NCBI GenBank assembly: GCA_902729315.2
Contig: LR746272.1
Span: 3,444,035 to 3,508,034 of the forward strand
Source: Spirodela intermedia
Taxonomy: Eukaryota; Streptophyta; Magnoliopsida; Alismatales; Araceae
Direction: 5' to 3'
DNA: 64,000 bases
Of the stretch, positions 23,852-38,800 are shown piece by piece (within the stretch, counting starts at the first letter, position 1; every line of letters starts with the position of its first letter). The notes beneath the pieces were generated by a model. That model saw only the letters and a list, made by a program, of their open reading frames with translations, searched no databases and was not told the origin of the DNA. The position numbers were made by a program, and so were the translations under genes.

Positions 23852-26800
23852 CTATTGAAACATGCCCGCACAGTCATGTTGCTCTTCAGGTTCCTTCACT
23901 TGGTCACCATCCCCTGACTCTCCGTTACCTTCTACATCTTCTGGCACCTCTTCGACATTTTCTTCACTGCCCGTCTCAGCCTTCTCTTCCACTGGAGCAC
24001 TGCCTTTGTGCTTAAAAGACAGTCTCGCCAGGAGTTCCTGAGAATCCACCGGGGAAACCATAGCACTCAGGTTCGTCTTACCTTTCCAACATCCAATAGC
24101 GACTGTTGATGCATCTACTGGAGCGTCCTCCATTGTCTGGTCACCTACATAGATTCATAAAAAGTGTTCTCAGATGTCTAGGAGTTTTAATCTGTCTCAT
24201 TCACCATTATGGATTGTGGTCATGTAGCCACCTTTGTTCAGAACAACCACACAGCAGCCGAAGGCCAAGTTCGATGCCTTCTGTCCAAAATAGACGTCAA
24301 TGAACTCGGAAAATTTAATGTTCCTGTACTTGAGAAGGTTCTCAAAGTCAGCTAAGGAAGCATGTAAGATCTGTTTCCTGATGTACGGTAGCAGTAATGG
24401 TAATCCTTCTGAGGATATGCGGAATGCACAAGACGAAGATGCATAAGTCTCCTTTGATGTCTGTCGCTCCTGAAATAAGCAGGTAAACTTACTGTCCCAT
24501 GACCAACAAGCAACATGAAGCACATTCGTTTCATAAAGATGGAACGAAAACTGGACTAATGGATATGATACAAAGGAGAACCTTAGAAAATCATTCTTCG
24601 AGATGGACACAACAAATATATGATTGGAAACATTTGGCAGCATGTGGCCCTGATAATTTCAAAAGTTGTCCGCTAGGGAGCGATCAAAGATACACCATAT
24701 TATGTCTATGTCTCCAATGATATTGTCCTTAATGAAAATCAGGCTTAGAAAATAGCAAATTTTGTACTCGCGAGAGACTTATTTGGATCATAATTTCGTT
24801 ATTAAACTTTCAAAACCTTATCCATATTTATTGCGAAGCGTACAACAAATAGAATAAGATAAAATATTTCATGCTTGTGACATGGAAATTCCGGTACGTG
24901 CATCGAGACAAATGAATTTAAAGTCGTTCCAATATACCAACATCAGTAACAAAACTTATATGCCTGCTTGATCCCATCGAGTTTAGACTGAAATGAGCAC
25001 ATAAAAGTTGCAATCAAACATCATGATTTAGAGAACACTTACAAAGATCTTCAAGCCAAGGGAAGTAATCTTAAGTGCTTGCCCCACTTTGAAATTTAAT
25101 TTGACAACATTATGAACTGACTTCGATATATAATAGATCCTTTTTACACGACTTGAATCAGTGTTTCTGGTAACAAGGTGTCCCTCGAGGGGAAATGATG
25201 TATCAATACCATAGAAAGTTCTGATAGTCTTAATCACATCTTCATCTTCAAAGAGGACAACAGGATCAACACCTCTCCATTTCCCTTGAATCTGTAATCT
25301 GCTTTTTGCCACGTTTCCTGATTCCTTCTCACCTTCCAAATGCAATGGTTTCGACCCTACGTTATTTGTTTTTTGAGGGTCATCATCAGGGGCCCATGGG
25401 TGATTATTTTGGAAACTACCATCTGACGTTTCAGTCAAGATTTGTACACCCGAAGCTTTTCCAGCTTTTTCAGACTCGTATTGATCTTTAGCTGCTCTAG
25501 TTTTTTCTTCTGAGACCTCAAACATACAGTTATCTGATTTTTTCTTTTGATGAGGATTATTCCCTGAAGCATCTGCAAGCAGGCAAATAATGTAAAGTTC
25601 TAGTTTCCACAAGAAAGACTACCTTTCTATAAAGTGAATGGATATGAACAATTAAAAGAAGACCGGTACATTTTACCTTGCAGTGGAGCTAGTTTTCTAA
25701 GGACAGCAATAAAGAAGGCTCCATTATTTTGGTCATGAGGGACTATCCTTATGCAGCGTTCAAGGGGCGGGCATTCATCCATCTCGACCTTAGCTTTGAT
25801 ACTGTCAGTCAATATTGCACCGTCAACTAGAAAATCATATTCAGAACCAGGGTTGTCACTACTGACAGTCTGAGATCTACTTGTCCCGTTTTCTTCCTCA
25901 ACAGTATCAGCTGCTAATATTGTATCCACTGGCACATCAGAGGACGATGATCCGAGATCTTCACTACTTTGAGCAGGAGAAAACATACTTTGTAGAATTA
26001 CTCCTTTTCTAGCAGGGGGAACATCCTCATAAGAATGCAACCAAAGCCCTCGATCTCTAACCTGAAGATCGCACAAAAAAGACATACAATTCGAAAGAAA
26101 ATTGTGAGCATGAAAATAAATAGAGAAACTAAATAGGAGTGTATTCTCTGACAAGAAGAAAGGGAAAACAAATATAAGGATCAAGGGCCGAAAGCTTCAG
26201 ACAAGGAACATCCAAAATAAGTCAGTCATCATGACAGTTTAACATTCCGTAAGGTAAAAGGAAAAAGGAAAAATCATCATCACAGAATTCAAATAAAAAT
26301 CTCTCTCAAGTGTTAGTAAATATGGCACTTAGATCATGGGCATTCAGGATGAGACAGCATTTTCCTAATAGTTTACATCAGGTAATCCCAACCAATATCC
26401 AAGATATGTGACAAAGCCTGATCTGTATTATCCTGCTCAGCTCCAAACATACTGAACTGTAATTCACGTTGTCATCAGCTTAATTGACCCGAACCTATGC
26501 AGGTTAAACCTGAGGGGTTTGAGGGGTTTCTGGCCAGTAGTGTATGAAACATAAGAATTGGCCCTCAGAACTGATATGATTTGAGTCAGTTCAAGTCATT
26601 ATCAGCCAATGATATTTGTCTTTAAAGGAGAAGTATCACTCAGCTGTAATAGCAATGAATAGCCAACACACCCAAAAATGTCACCACACATTAATCATCT
26701 GAAGCCACTGTCTTAAAATCATTTAAATGTGAGAACCTTCTATCAAATAAATAGCCCTCGGTTTTAAACCTTTAAAAATCAGAAGTGGCTTATTATATGA

Positions 26801-29800
26801 TCCTCTCAGTTAATGCTAACCACTTTTGAGGAAAAAGATGGCCAAATTTGGAACGGTATGTCCAGTAACAGATTCGTATAATGACCATCATCTAGCACTC
26901 CTAAATGTTACCAGCTGGTTAGAAAAGAAATGAATACCCTATCTTAAACTCATCTAAGAAAGTATAGATTTCAGTTTGAGCTACAAGTTATAACTGACTA
27001 TCTCAAAAGTATTACCCATATGTGCCTACTAACCCAGGAGTTCATCAGAGCAAGTATCTAGCCCAGCAGTCTGTGTTCAATGTTTTACTCGTGTTCCCAA
27101 TACGACGAAGAAAATCAGATGACATGGTTTAACTTCCTACATAGATCTCAACAGAAAACCAGGGAAAGTCCCATTTCTAGGTGGTTGTCCTCTTTAAAGT
27201 AAAGTGCATAAAAAGTAATACCTTCCAGTTCTTAAGCCCTTGACGACGAATCAATTGTGGGAGCTCCCCAGATACATCTACAAGTTCTGCTGTGCTGCCA
27301 CACCTTCGAAGAATCTACAGATTAAATCAAAAGGTTCATTCTCACCGAAAAAAAATTAAAAATATGAGGGAATAACATTAGGAATCTACGTGGTAACGGA
27401 AACATAAATATGGTTTCTTCTATGTGAGAGAAGAAGCAAGATATTGCAGAGAAAATATTAAAAAATATGTCCAGCGGTTGGGCAACAGATCATAACAAAG
27501 GCTTACGCAAAACGTTTTATCTGCAGCCTTTTCCCTTTCAGAAATACAGTAAAAATTATGATGGTTTGCCATCAAATACTAATTGTATAAGATTTGAATC
27601 TGATCCAGTGCACTGACAGGTAACCACAGCACTGTGGAGAGAATATTTGATAAAAGAAAAAACTCACTCACAAAAGAAGCGGGGTCTGGTATTTATATCA
27701 GATCCCTGGACCCTGCTTAACGTGTTTTTCCAGACACATACATATAACTACAAGAAGCTTAACGTATACTGGACAGTTTATTAGACACATCCAGACAACA
27801 CTTCCCCTCAAGTTGGTGAGTAGATGTCATCCATTCTCAACTTGAGAATAATCTTCTGTAGTTGTGTGCCCGAGATGCCTTCAATAAGCATATCTACCAG
27901 TTGGCTGTGTGCCGAGATGTATGGTATACAAATCAAATTTGCCTCAGATTTTCTTTGCTAAAATGACAATCAACCTCTACATGTTTGGTACGATCATGCT
28001 GTACCGGACTATGCAAGATTAATTTCTGACTTATTATCACGACAAAGCTTTATAGGGCAATTGGAGAGATTTTTAGCTCATCATGTAAATTTTTCACCCA
28101 CAGTAACTTGCATACACCTTGGGCAAGTACCTTGAATTCAACTTCAGCACTTGAACAAGCAATCAGATTCTGTTTTTTTACTTTTCTATGTAACAAAGTT
28201 TCTTACAATAAATGTGAGAACAAGCAATCTTTGATCAATCATTGATCCTACATAATTAAAAAACATTTCAACTTCTGCCTTCTCACTTCATTTGAAGAGA
28301 ACTCCTCGACTAGGTGTGCCTTTCAAGTAATGTAACACTTGATAGGCTGCATGTAAATGAGATTCTTTTGGTTGATGCATAACCGATTTAATATACTCAC
28401 TGCATACGAGATATCTGATTGAGTATGTGTTAGATAAAGTACCCAGCCAATGAGACGTAGATACATCTCATGGTCAACAGAAATACTGGCTGGTTTACAT
28501 GCAGATTTCTCTATTTCCATCAACAAATCTATTAGGTACTTATGTTGCAATATGAAAATACCTCTAAAAGAATGAGCCACTTCAATTTCCAAAGAATATT
28601 TGAGTCATCTCACCATCTTGATATTAAATTCATTAGCCAAACAATGGCTCAAGTTATGTGTTTCCTAATAGAACCATAATTTCTGACAAAGAGTGTTTAC
28701 AGAATAAGGTGTCATCACCATTACTCTGACTACAGTTCAATTTTTTCATTGTTGCTATAAAACGTCCAAATCATGCTCAAGCTGACTATTTGATTCCACA
28801 AAAGAGACTTCTTTAATTTAGGAATAATATTCGATGAATGCTGACCTTCATATCTTGGTGGAAAAGACAAACTTCTTCAATTAGGCCAACATGTAAAAAA
28901 TCATTTTTAACATTGTACTATTGAATGTCCTAGTTGAAAATGGCTGCTAAAGATAATAAAAATCTGACGGTATTCAATTTTCCCACAAGTATAAAAGTTT
29001 CCTGATAATCAATTTCATAAACTTGTGTATAGCCTCTAGCCGCCATCCTAGCTTTATATCTTTCAATCGAGCCATCTGATTTATATTTCACCATATACAC
29101 CCATTTGCAACCAACCATCTTCTTATCATTTGGTAACTCCATTAGATTCCAAGTCTGGTTTATTTCTAGAGCTCTTATTTCATCATCCATAGCTTGTTTC
29201 CACTCATTGAATAGAGCCTTTGAAACATTTTTGAAATGATAGTTGTATCAAAAGAGAAAAGGACCAATAAGATGGAGAGAGTCCTTGGTAAGATAAAAAA
29301 TTAGCTAATAGGTACAAAGGTTTCTTGGTACACTCTTGTAATGATTTTCTCAAGGCAATGGGAAGTGAATTTCAATTTAGAATGTCCTAATCATCAAATG
29401 AAGTAAATGTGGAATTCTGTATGCTTGATACAGAATCAGAATCTTAGATTTTTATCAAATCTTGAATTTCCCCTCTCCTAGAGTAAACTTGGTCAAATCT
29501 AAGTTTTTCAAGAAGCGAATCTAGAATAGAACAAGATTTTTCAGGGACTGAAATGGGGATAAACAAATTACCCGAGGATGACAAAACTGAATGATCTACA
29601 TGATGATCAATATAATCTGTAAAAAATAAATTTGATCATTGAACAAAGAGTTTTTAAAAAGGTTCTGATTCATGAAATGTAATATCTATTGATGTAAAGA
29701 ATTTATGAGTGCAAGAATGATAACATCTGTACCCTTTTTTATTACTAGCATATCTGAGGATATGCATTTAAGTCATTGTGGTTCTAGTTTTCCTTTGGTC

Positions 29801-32800
29801 TGATTGTGATGATGAACAAAGTAAAGGCAACCAAATATCTTAGGTTCTAACATGATCTTAATTTGATGGTGTGGAAAGTAGACAATCAACAAGTTTAAAA
29901 AACTGTGAAAGCCTAAGGTTCTAGACGGCAATTGGTTGATGAGATATTTAGCTGTTACGACAGCCTCACCACATAAAAGTTTTGGCACATTATTTTGAAA
30001 TAAAATCAATCACATTACCTCTAAAAGATGTCAATTTTTCCTCTTAACTAAGGCATTTTTCTGTGGAGTATACACAAGATGATTCATGCCTGATACCCTC
30101 TAAGTTGAAATAATAATTCATACTTTCCCTCTAAAGTATTTCTTAGCATTATCGAACCTGAATTTCTTTATACTAATCCCAAATTGATTTTTAATCATAG
30201 CACAGAAAAAGTTTAAATTTCACAGGCATCAGACTTCTGTTTTAGAAGAAACACACACATATGACTCATCTATAAAGGTGACAAACCACTTATTTTCACA
30301 AATGTCATTAATGAGACGCACAAGTGTGTTAAGAGAATTCACACATCACAACCTACAGGTGTTTAAGGATACCTTTTAAAACAAAGTAGAAAAAGTATTT
30401 TCAGAGTGCTGAAGGAAGGATGGCCTATTCTTTGGTGGAGTAACTGCATTTTAAGATTTTCTAGAGGCTCTAAGTGTTGATCTACTTTCACTAGGTATGT
30501 TTGGCTCAATCCTTCTAGGAAAGAGAATCCTTCACATTCTCTAGCAACTGAAATCCTCTGACATTATCAAATATCACACAAATATCTTCATCAAAATAGG
30601 AATGATAAGATGAATGTTCCACAAGTTTCTTGACAAAAATGAGCTTTGTAAATAATTTTGAGAAATGGAGGATGTTAGTAAGGATTCCAAGGGGTCCATG
30701 TTTAAGGTTTCTTATACTAGTGACAGTTAGAAAGGATCCATCTGTACTGGATACCTTTCTATCACTAGGACGAGGATTGTATTTGATAAAAGAATGGGAA
30801 GAATTTGTCATATAGTCCGTTGCTCCTAAGTCCACTACCCTATTGTTAGAAATACCTTTAGAAGAAGCCGTCATTCCAAGAGAGTAATGAAACTTTTCAG
30901 GCTGGATTAATGAGTGCTATGCCGATTTTAATTTTTTCAATTCAACTTGACATTGTTCTATCTTATCCATCCGAAACAAAGGAGGATGAGCTTTTGATAG
31001 TTCTGATGGCGGGGGTTGGCAGGTAATTCTGCTACTAAATAATTCTGCTTTTCAGTGCTGAAATTTTGTGATCTACCATGAAGTTTATAACACCGATCTC
31101 TAGTGTGACGAGGTTCCCTACAATATATGCACCACAGGTTATCTTGAAAATCAGACTTTTGATTTTTTCACTGACCAAGTTGAGGCTTTCTTCATGTTTT
31201 TGCCCAATTTAATCATAAATGCAGCATTATCAATATCAGGCACTGATAAGATTAATTTCCAATTGCTCTCCTCATTGAAAACAATTGTAATAGCCTCATC
31301 TAGATCAGATTTCCTCTCACGGCTCAAAATCTGTTGTCTAACAGGATCAAAAAATAGAGTTAAGTTCTACAAGAAATTTAAAGATTCTTCTTCGTTCCAT
31401 GAAATTTCGTGGAACAGTAATCTCCTCAAGTTTTTCTATGTCATAAACCTTTCAATTCCCCAGCATATTCTATCACGGATTTTCTTACATTATAGACATG
31501 GATTTTGTCTCTAATTCGTATATATGAGTCTCATTATTCGTCCGTGAGAATTTTGTGGGAACTATTTCCCACAAATCTTTAACCATTGTAATAGCCAAGA
31601 AGAAAAAATCTCGACTAATTTGGAGAATCATCATTCCCAGATTTAAGTCTTGATTTCTCCTCTACCAAATGATGCGACATTCCTCTCCTACTCAGAACCT
31701 CTCGAATATATTCTAACCATTGTATCAAATTATCTCTGGTTAAATTGAACTCTACAGGCATCGTAGGGAGTTCTACTAGTAATCGTGGAGCACTGGAACC
31801 AAGGTTAGAATCCCTCATGGAAGGAGGATCTCTCACATAGGATGAAGAAATCTCTCACATTTAACCTTTCAAGAAAACGGTCGGATTCACCAGATCCAAT
31901 ATTCCATCAACAGATCTCAATGGAAACAAATAAAAAAATGGTACAAGAACCATAACTGTAGGAGAATAGATCCGGTATTCACCAGATCCAGTATTCTGTC
32001 AACAGATCTCAATGGAGACGATGGAAAAACAGTACGAGAACCATAACTATAAGAGAATAGATCATTGCGGAAGGAAGAAACGGAGTGATCGCACTTAGAT
32101 TCGCTCTGATACCAATTAGCAGATTTGAATCTGATCCAGTGCGCTGACAGTTAACCACAACGCCTGTGGAGAGAATATTTGATGAAGAAAACGACTCACA
32201 AAGGAAGCGAGTTTTTATATCAGATCCCTGGAAGTTTATTACACAGATGCTGACAACACTAATCAACATTTATTTTTGAGTTGATTAGTGAAAGGTTAAC
32301 AATACAAATTGTACTAAAAAGTGTCTTTTACATAGTGATAGAAATGCATTTAACTGAATGAAATGCATTTAAGAAGTTTAGAAAATGTGAAGAAAGGCTG
32401 GGTTTAGCTATTTTCTGTGTCCGAAGGTCACCCACAGCATTTAACTGGTGGATGCACAACATATATGACATTAAATATCATGTGACAATGTCTAATTGAT
32501 CTTGAAATCTTGGATATATAGGGGAAAAATGGAACAATTTTCGACAAGAATACCAGGGCAAAGAATGTTGTCCAATTCACCACCACTCAATGACTACATA
32601 TTAAAGGCTGAATATGGTTTATTGAAGTTGGAAGAAAAAAAAGTGCTTAGTGTACGAAAAAAAGATAAACAATGAATATGGTTTTCAATGTAATTGAAAT
32701 GTACCTCTGCGATAACAGCCTCATTTTCAACGGGATTCATTGAGCAAGTTGAGTAAACCATTCTTCCTCCAACTTTAAGTAATGCTAGACCTACAATAAA

Positions 32801-35800
32801 TGAATTTAAGTGCTCTCAGGTTAACAGATAAACAACTTGAATAAATAAATCAAACCTCATATTTCACTATGTATAAATTATGCTACAAAATAATGCATTG
32901 TATCAATGTTAATATATCAACCTATTAGAATATATGTTGTCAACTTGAAGCAGTAATCTATCGTGATGCTATGGATACCAAAACAAATCTACAGTTTCAA
33001 GTTCAATCAGAAGTGACAAACTATGAAACCTACTCTAATGAAGAAAGGATAACTATAGCAACCACTTGTGGAAAAGATCAAAACCACAATACGCGTAGAA
33101 ATAAAACCAACAATAGTACCAGAAAATAACACAATGCTGTGAATGGACTCTTATCAAACAAAATTCACTTAAAGCATTAGTTTCTTGTCACAATTCCTTG
33201 CCGTGACTCATTCAACAAGGTAAGATTAATCCATTATACTTAATATTGACTTGCATCCACCTCCAACATTAAGGCTAAGAGAATTTTTCTAAACAATCTT
33301 GAATCAGAGATAAACATGGCATAGTTCATAACATGAATGCTTGCACACCATAGTTCTGCTAGGTGCCATTCCAATAACCTTGTTTCTTCGTAGGCATCAT
33401 ATCACAGAAGTTATGGCGTAAAAAATTGACAGCCAGCTGCACAATAGGTAGATCCTAGAAACTGAAAGAGTATTTCCAATAAACCTCACATTGATGCAGA
33501 GGCTTCTGCTAATGAATTATCAGGTCAGAATATATACGGATGTATTAAATGGTAAGGCATCAAAATTTCAGTCAAAAGCAAACAAGCACAATAAATGTTT
33601 TTAAAGTAAATTCTTTCTTAAATGGGACAAAACAATTACCCCGCATCGCAATCTGAACTTGAAGGCGATGAAGTCCATTACCCATTCCTGAATTCCTGTA
33701 AAACAGTTGTTATCTCTCATTGGATGGTTCATGATTTTAGGATAAGATGAAGTCTCTGCGAAAAGGAAGTGGGGTCTGTAGTGCAACCATTTTCGCCAAA
33801 TGTCAGGAGCTTTGCGGAGTGTTCCATCACCACTGCATGGGACATCACACAGAACACGATCAAACAGCAACTGGTTCGTAACTGCCTCTTCTGTGAGACA
33901 TGACGGGGAGCTACTTGTCAATCTGCCATTTTCAATCTCTGTATTCAAACGACAACTGGGAAAATGCTGGGCTTCATGATTTGTTACTATCAAATTGGCA
34001 CTGCACATTCTCCTGGTCTGATGAATTAGAAGATTGCATCTTTGGACATCAACGTCGTTTGCTATTACCTGCACTCTCAAAATAATAAACCAAGAATGAA
34101 AAAGATAACAATACAGAACTCACCTAAAAAGGAAAAATAAAACTGAACAAAAAAATCAGCATAGAAAGAGGAGAACGGCAACCAGGCCATTAGGAAGTAA
34201 TCCAACATTAGATGACTGGTGCATCATTTCAAGTAACTGAAACGTTTTCGACCCTGGAGCTGCACACACTGCATTCAGAATAACAATATCAGAACACGAT
34301 GGCAAAAATAAATTCGAAAGAAAGTAGTAGGATCACAAGAAGATATTACTTCTCAAACTGGAAAAATCAAAAACACCTGATTATAATAAAAAAAACAATG
34401 ACAATACATTTATCCTTCAGAGACAACTCTTTCACATTTTAGTGGAAGACGTTGATTATGACATGCATTAACGAACCATTGAAACATGACTGTGTAATTT
34501 GATTTGGACATTGTCATTTGTAAATTTTGATCGATTTGTACATCATCTGCAATTTTGAGAATTCATTTAATTGAACAGGTTAAAAGACAACATTCATTTA
34601 TTATTCACGTTTACCTCCTGGCAATTGACGATAGTCAGTGTTAATGGCATCTTTTTTTAAGAGAATACCATTCATCTTTTTTATACTGAAATATAAAATG
34701 CAGTTATCTGGTCAAATGAGAGAAAAAAAATTAGTTCAAGTGATTCTATTTATTTTTCTTTGTTTTAACATATTATGAAAATTTATTTTTTTATCATTCT
34801 TCTACAGTAGCTAAGGCTTCAGGGCCTTAAGGGTAAAAACCTGACATAAGAGAGCGAGCTATTCATTCGCGCTACCAATGGCTACCACAGTGACTCCGTA
34901 AAAGAAGGTCAATGACTTAGCCACAGATGACTTGAGAGGAAAATCTTGGAAAAATGGCCAGAAAAATGGCCACAAAATACATTGAGGCTAACAAACACTT
35001 CATCACAAAGAAGTTGAAGAGCAGATTGATTTGTACACCTTGTGTGTTTACACAGCCCAAACTTGCCGAAGTACTTACTGAGAGATAGAGTACTTCAATA
35101 TTTCAGAGTGTTGTATCCAACTTGGGAATAGAAAATATCTATTCATCAACTTCTGTTAGTCAATTTCTTCGGTTGATTGAGTTGTTGGTCAATTTCCTAG
35201 GTTGGTTAGGTTGTTAGTCAATTTCCTAGGTTGGCTAGGTTGTTGGTCAGTTTCCTAGGTTGATTAGGCTATCGGTCAGTTACCTAGGTTGGTCGGGTTG
35301 GGTTGTTGGTCAGTTTCCTAAATTGGTTAGGTCACTGGTCAACTCCCTAGGTTGATTAGGCTGTTTATCATTCTGATAGTTCGATTGAGTATCCCAAAAT
35401 CGTGGGATCCAACAAAGTTAATTTTCCTTTTTCGGGACTGGGGAAACTGTATATTACTGGCAAATTGATCTATGAATTGATAAGATACTTAATTTTTTTC
35501 CCTATTGTTTATACCTGCTTTGCGGTTAACTCCCTAACAGAGTTGGCCACAGAAAAAAACCAAAATGGTCTATACATAACAAGTACAGGAAATATTATAA
35601 CAAAGCAGATTATTGAATGCATTGATAAACCTGCTTATCATAACTGGACTTTAAAGAGGCAAAGATTTATATCAATAATAAGTCCAAGGAAAACAGAACT
35701 CATTAATTGTGAGAAGAATGAGGTAGCGTACTGTCAAGAACATGATGATCTGGCAAAATATCCAAGAAGAGAGGAGGTACCTAAGTTGGCAAAAAGATTA

Positions 35801-38800
35801 TACCGGTATAATATTAGCTCAAAGAGACAACAATCCATACTAAAACAACTGCACATCTAAAGATAAGAAGAAGATGAAACCGATTACAGAGTAACCAGGC
35901 ACAATGTGAATTTTACCATGCTAACAGCTTCTTGTCTTGTAATATTTCCAATTTCGTTTTCCAGCTTTAGAAACTCATGAAACCTGAAAGTTGGAACCTG
36001 ACTCATGAATTATATATAAGTAGGATAAAAGATGATGGAAGGAAAAAGAAAAACATCCCATCCCATTATAGATTTAAATGGGTTTGTCATAATAGAATTA
36101 TGATACAATAGAAAAACAATGCAGTTTACCATTTTTACCTTCCACAATTCTTTTTTCTAACATTTTTTTTTACATACTTCTATCAAAACAAGTTTGAAAT
36201 TCGCTTTATGAGCAAAGTGCATATTATACAACCGTGCTTTCTATAAAACCATCAAACAGATGTTTGCTCAAAGGCTTGTTGATTGCTCAATATTGATCTC
36301 TTTTTAGAAAATGGCTTACACCACTGATATATGAAACCATGTCGAATGTAAAAAGTTGCAAATAGAACACAAAGTGAAGCAGAAGAGACAATTGGTGAAT
36401 TCAACCACAAGAAGGCAAAAACGACAATTCACCCCTTAACTAAGAAGATGGACCATACAAAAAATGAATTATAGAAAAAACTACACAAGCAAATTATCCA
36501 TGTTCTTGATCGAGTTCATCAGGCAAGCTACCTGAAGGTCACCTTCAATTTCCATTACTCAAGCCAAGTTGATACCTGGCATATTCTCAAATTCTGTCAT
36601 ATTTTTTGCTATTTATATCCATCCATAAAACACCAACATACGTGGTAAAAGAACTTTCTACCACCAAAGATCATGGCATAGCAAAAGCCAGGGAGGAAGC
36701 TTTGACCTTGAATCCTCAAAGATTAAAGTATGAGAGACTCTTGAATCCACAAGGGTTTCCATGAATCCACAATCAACAGAATAAATAACATGGTTGCCTG
36801 ATTTGGGAGAAAAAACCTCTCAGTGTGCATTTTGTCCTTGATTAAACAAACAAAAACTAGTTGTAGATCTCATAAGAACTAGGACCTGCCAACTAAAAGA
36901 GATAACATGCTTCAATCGAAGGATCACCGAAAAATGGCCAACAAACTAGCCTAAAATGAAGAACATGGTTGAGACAGCATGCTTTAACATTGACTCGCAC
37001 TTTTTGGGCCTTCCTCATTTCCAGTGATTCAGTCCTACATCAGATCAGGAACTATATGACATTTTGAATGCCAATTTTTCAGCATAATAATAATACACGC
37101 ATAATTACCAACTTGACAAAGGTCAGGATTATGAAAAACATTCGACAATACATTCAGTCCCACGTTCCACAAAGACCAACATTAGTCTCCAATTACAATT
37201 CACTGAAATTACACATTTTTTGACTCACAGTCATGAAGATTAGGTCAATATGGGCGCTGATATTGCATTTTCATCTTTTCTGCATAAAATTAAAACGAAA
37301 TCATGAAACTAGAAATCATCTCGTTCTTCAATAAATATCCTATCAGAAAACATAGGAAAATCTTCAAAAAGTGGTCATCAGATATTTCAAAGATACACCT
37401 CCAGATTCAGAAAGGGCCTCTTAACATATTTTTGAACCATACCAATTTGCACCAACATCTCTCAGTTATCATGCGCACATTCAGCTCAGCAAATCCGATT
37501 GAACAATTCCACCATACCACCGTTTTCATGCTAACATGCAACCATCAGAATATGAGAGCATCCCTAAAGGCTAGTAAGAACTTGGTGATGATGCGGAAAA
37601 TCTATTAATCTAACATATATGACTACTTTCTTCAAGGGTTTTCCTTTTGAAAGTACATAAACTACTTTGACCTTTTCTCTTTTGATCATGAGAACTAGAA
37701 CTTCAAAAGCAAGTAATTCTCAATGATTACAACCATGTTGCCCCATTGTTTGACAAGAGAATGCCCAAAACTCAATTTGCAACTGAGAATGATGTTTCGC
37801 CTCCCACTAAATTGATCAGTGCTACAGAGCCTGGATCAAAGGTCTCATGAAGCTGTGTATCAAGGTCAATAGCTCGTCAGGAGTGATTAGGAAACTCAAG
37901 GATATATTATTTTCATAGTACTGCAAGTCAAGTAAAAGTATCTCATGAGGATTAAGACATGCCAGTGTACCAAGGAAGTAGGAGCTGAAGATAATGAATC
38001 ATGAAGATGAGAGTGACATATAAGCCAAAAAAGGTTACTGCCTCGAATTGCAATGTTTTACCTAATTAGAGAATTTGACTGCTCTTTTTAGTATGTTAAT
38101 GCGAATATAACTGGCAGCAAGTAATCTATCGAAGAATAGAAAGACATTGATGAATCAGCACATGCAGCCATCAGACATTAGTATGAATAGCGTAACCTGA
38201 GTCATATGGTCGCCAATTATCTATGAAATAATCGGGCCCCTAGGAACAAGTAGTCAGTCACTTATCTCGGCATTAATGCTCTTCAGAAGATACCATTTTA
38301 TTCATTTAATGTCACTTTGTGCAAAAGAGGCCGCATATTCGTATAATGAGGAAATAGGTGATTCTAGGCTCTTGGGCATTGGCATGGATTACTCCATTTG
38401 TAAAAGAAGGTTATTTGAGAGCAGATGATACATAATTATGTCTCTTAAAAAAAATACAGAAGAAACATGAGCACTCAAAGTGTCAGGGCATATCAATAAT
38501 CAGGCATATAATGAAGAATGACTGTAGAAAAAGACACATTTCTTTCTCACAAGTCATCTATAAGATATCAAAAAAGCATTAGAGAAATTATTTTCCTACC
38601 CAGAAAATGGCAAACTAAAGTGTCCATCAATTTTTCTCATAACCCAGGAGCTAACGTCGGTGCTTGTGATATGTGGCCCTCTCGTCAGAAGTTGCCACAG
38701 ACTTAGAAGCAACTAGGAGGTTAGCGATATCACGAGTACCAAATATGCATGGGATTACAGAAGAAAATTCATACGGCATGTTATTCAAGAAACGGCTTCA

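Larger units (their letters stand above)
27584..32258 (-). mobile_element. Full-length, decayed Ty1/copia retrotransposon in an NSUN2-like intron
   Basis: LTRs at 27584-27800 and about 32116-32258 bound 4675 bp, with the target duplication CTAAT exact at 27579-27583 and 32259-32263. In minus-strand order there is a Met-tRNA primer site (32114-32103) and gag (about 31836 onward). A zinc knuckle, [14 protein letters not shown], lies at about 31130-31085. Next come a protease active region [12 protein letters not shown] (DSG changed to DLG, about 30840), integrase remnants near 30010-29770 and reverse transcriptase ([20 protein letters not shown], about 29110). An RNase H stretch follows ([20 protein letters not shown], about 28180-28120), then a purine tract before the left LTR. 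The gag-protease-integrase-RT-RNase H order defines copia. Many stops and frameshifts make it inactive. It has the same orientation as the host gene. Confidence 0.9.

Noticed and set aside
24197-24643. Frame extending past both ends of an NSUN2-like exon
   Set aside because: Only 24232-24469 is exon; the rest is intron read-through past splice sites.
35402-35860. 152-codon plus-strand frame in an NSUN2-like intron
   Set aside because: It lies antisense to exon 6 (35732-35780) of the methyltransferase gene and has no recognisable domain.
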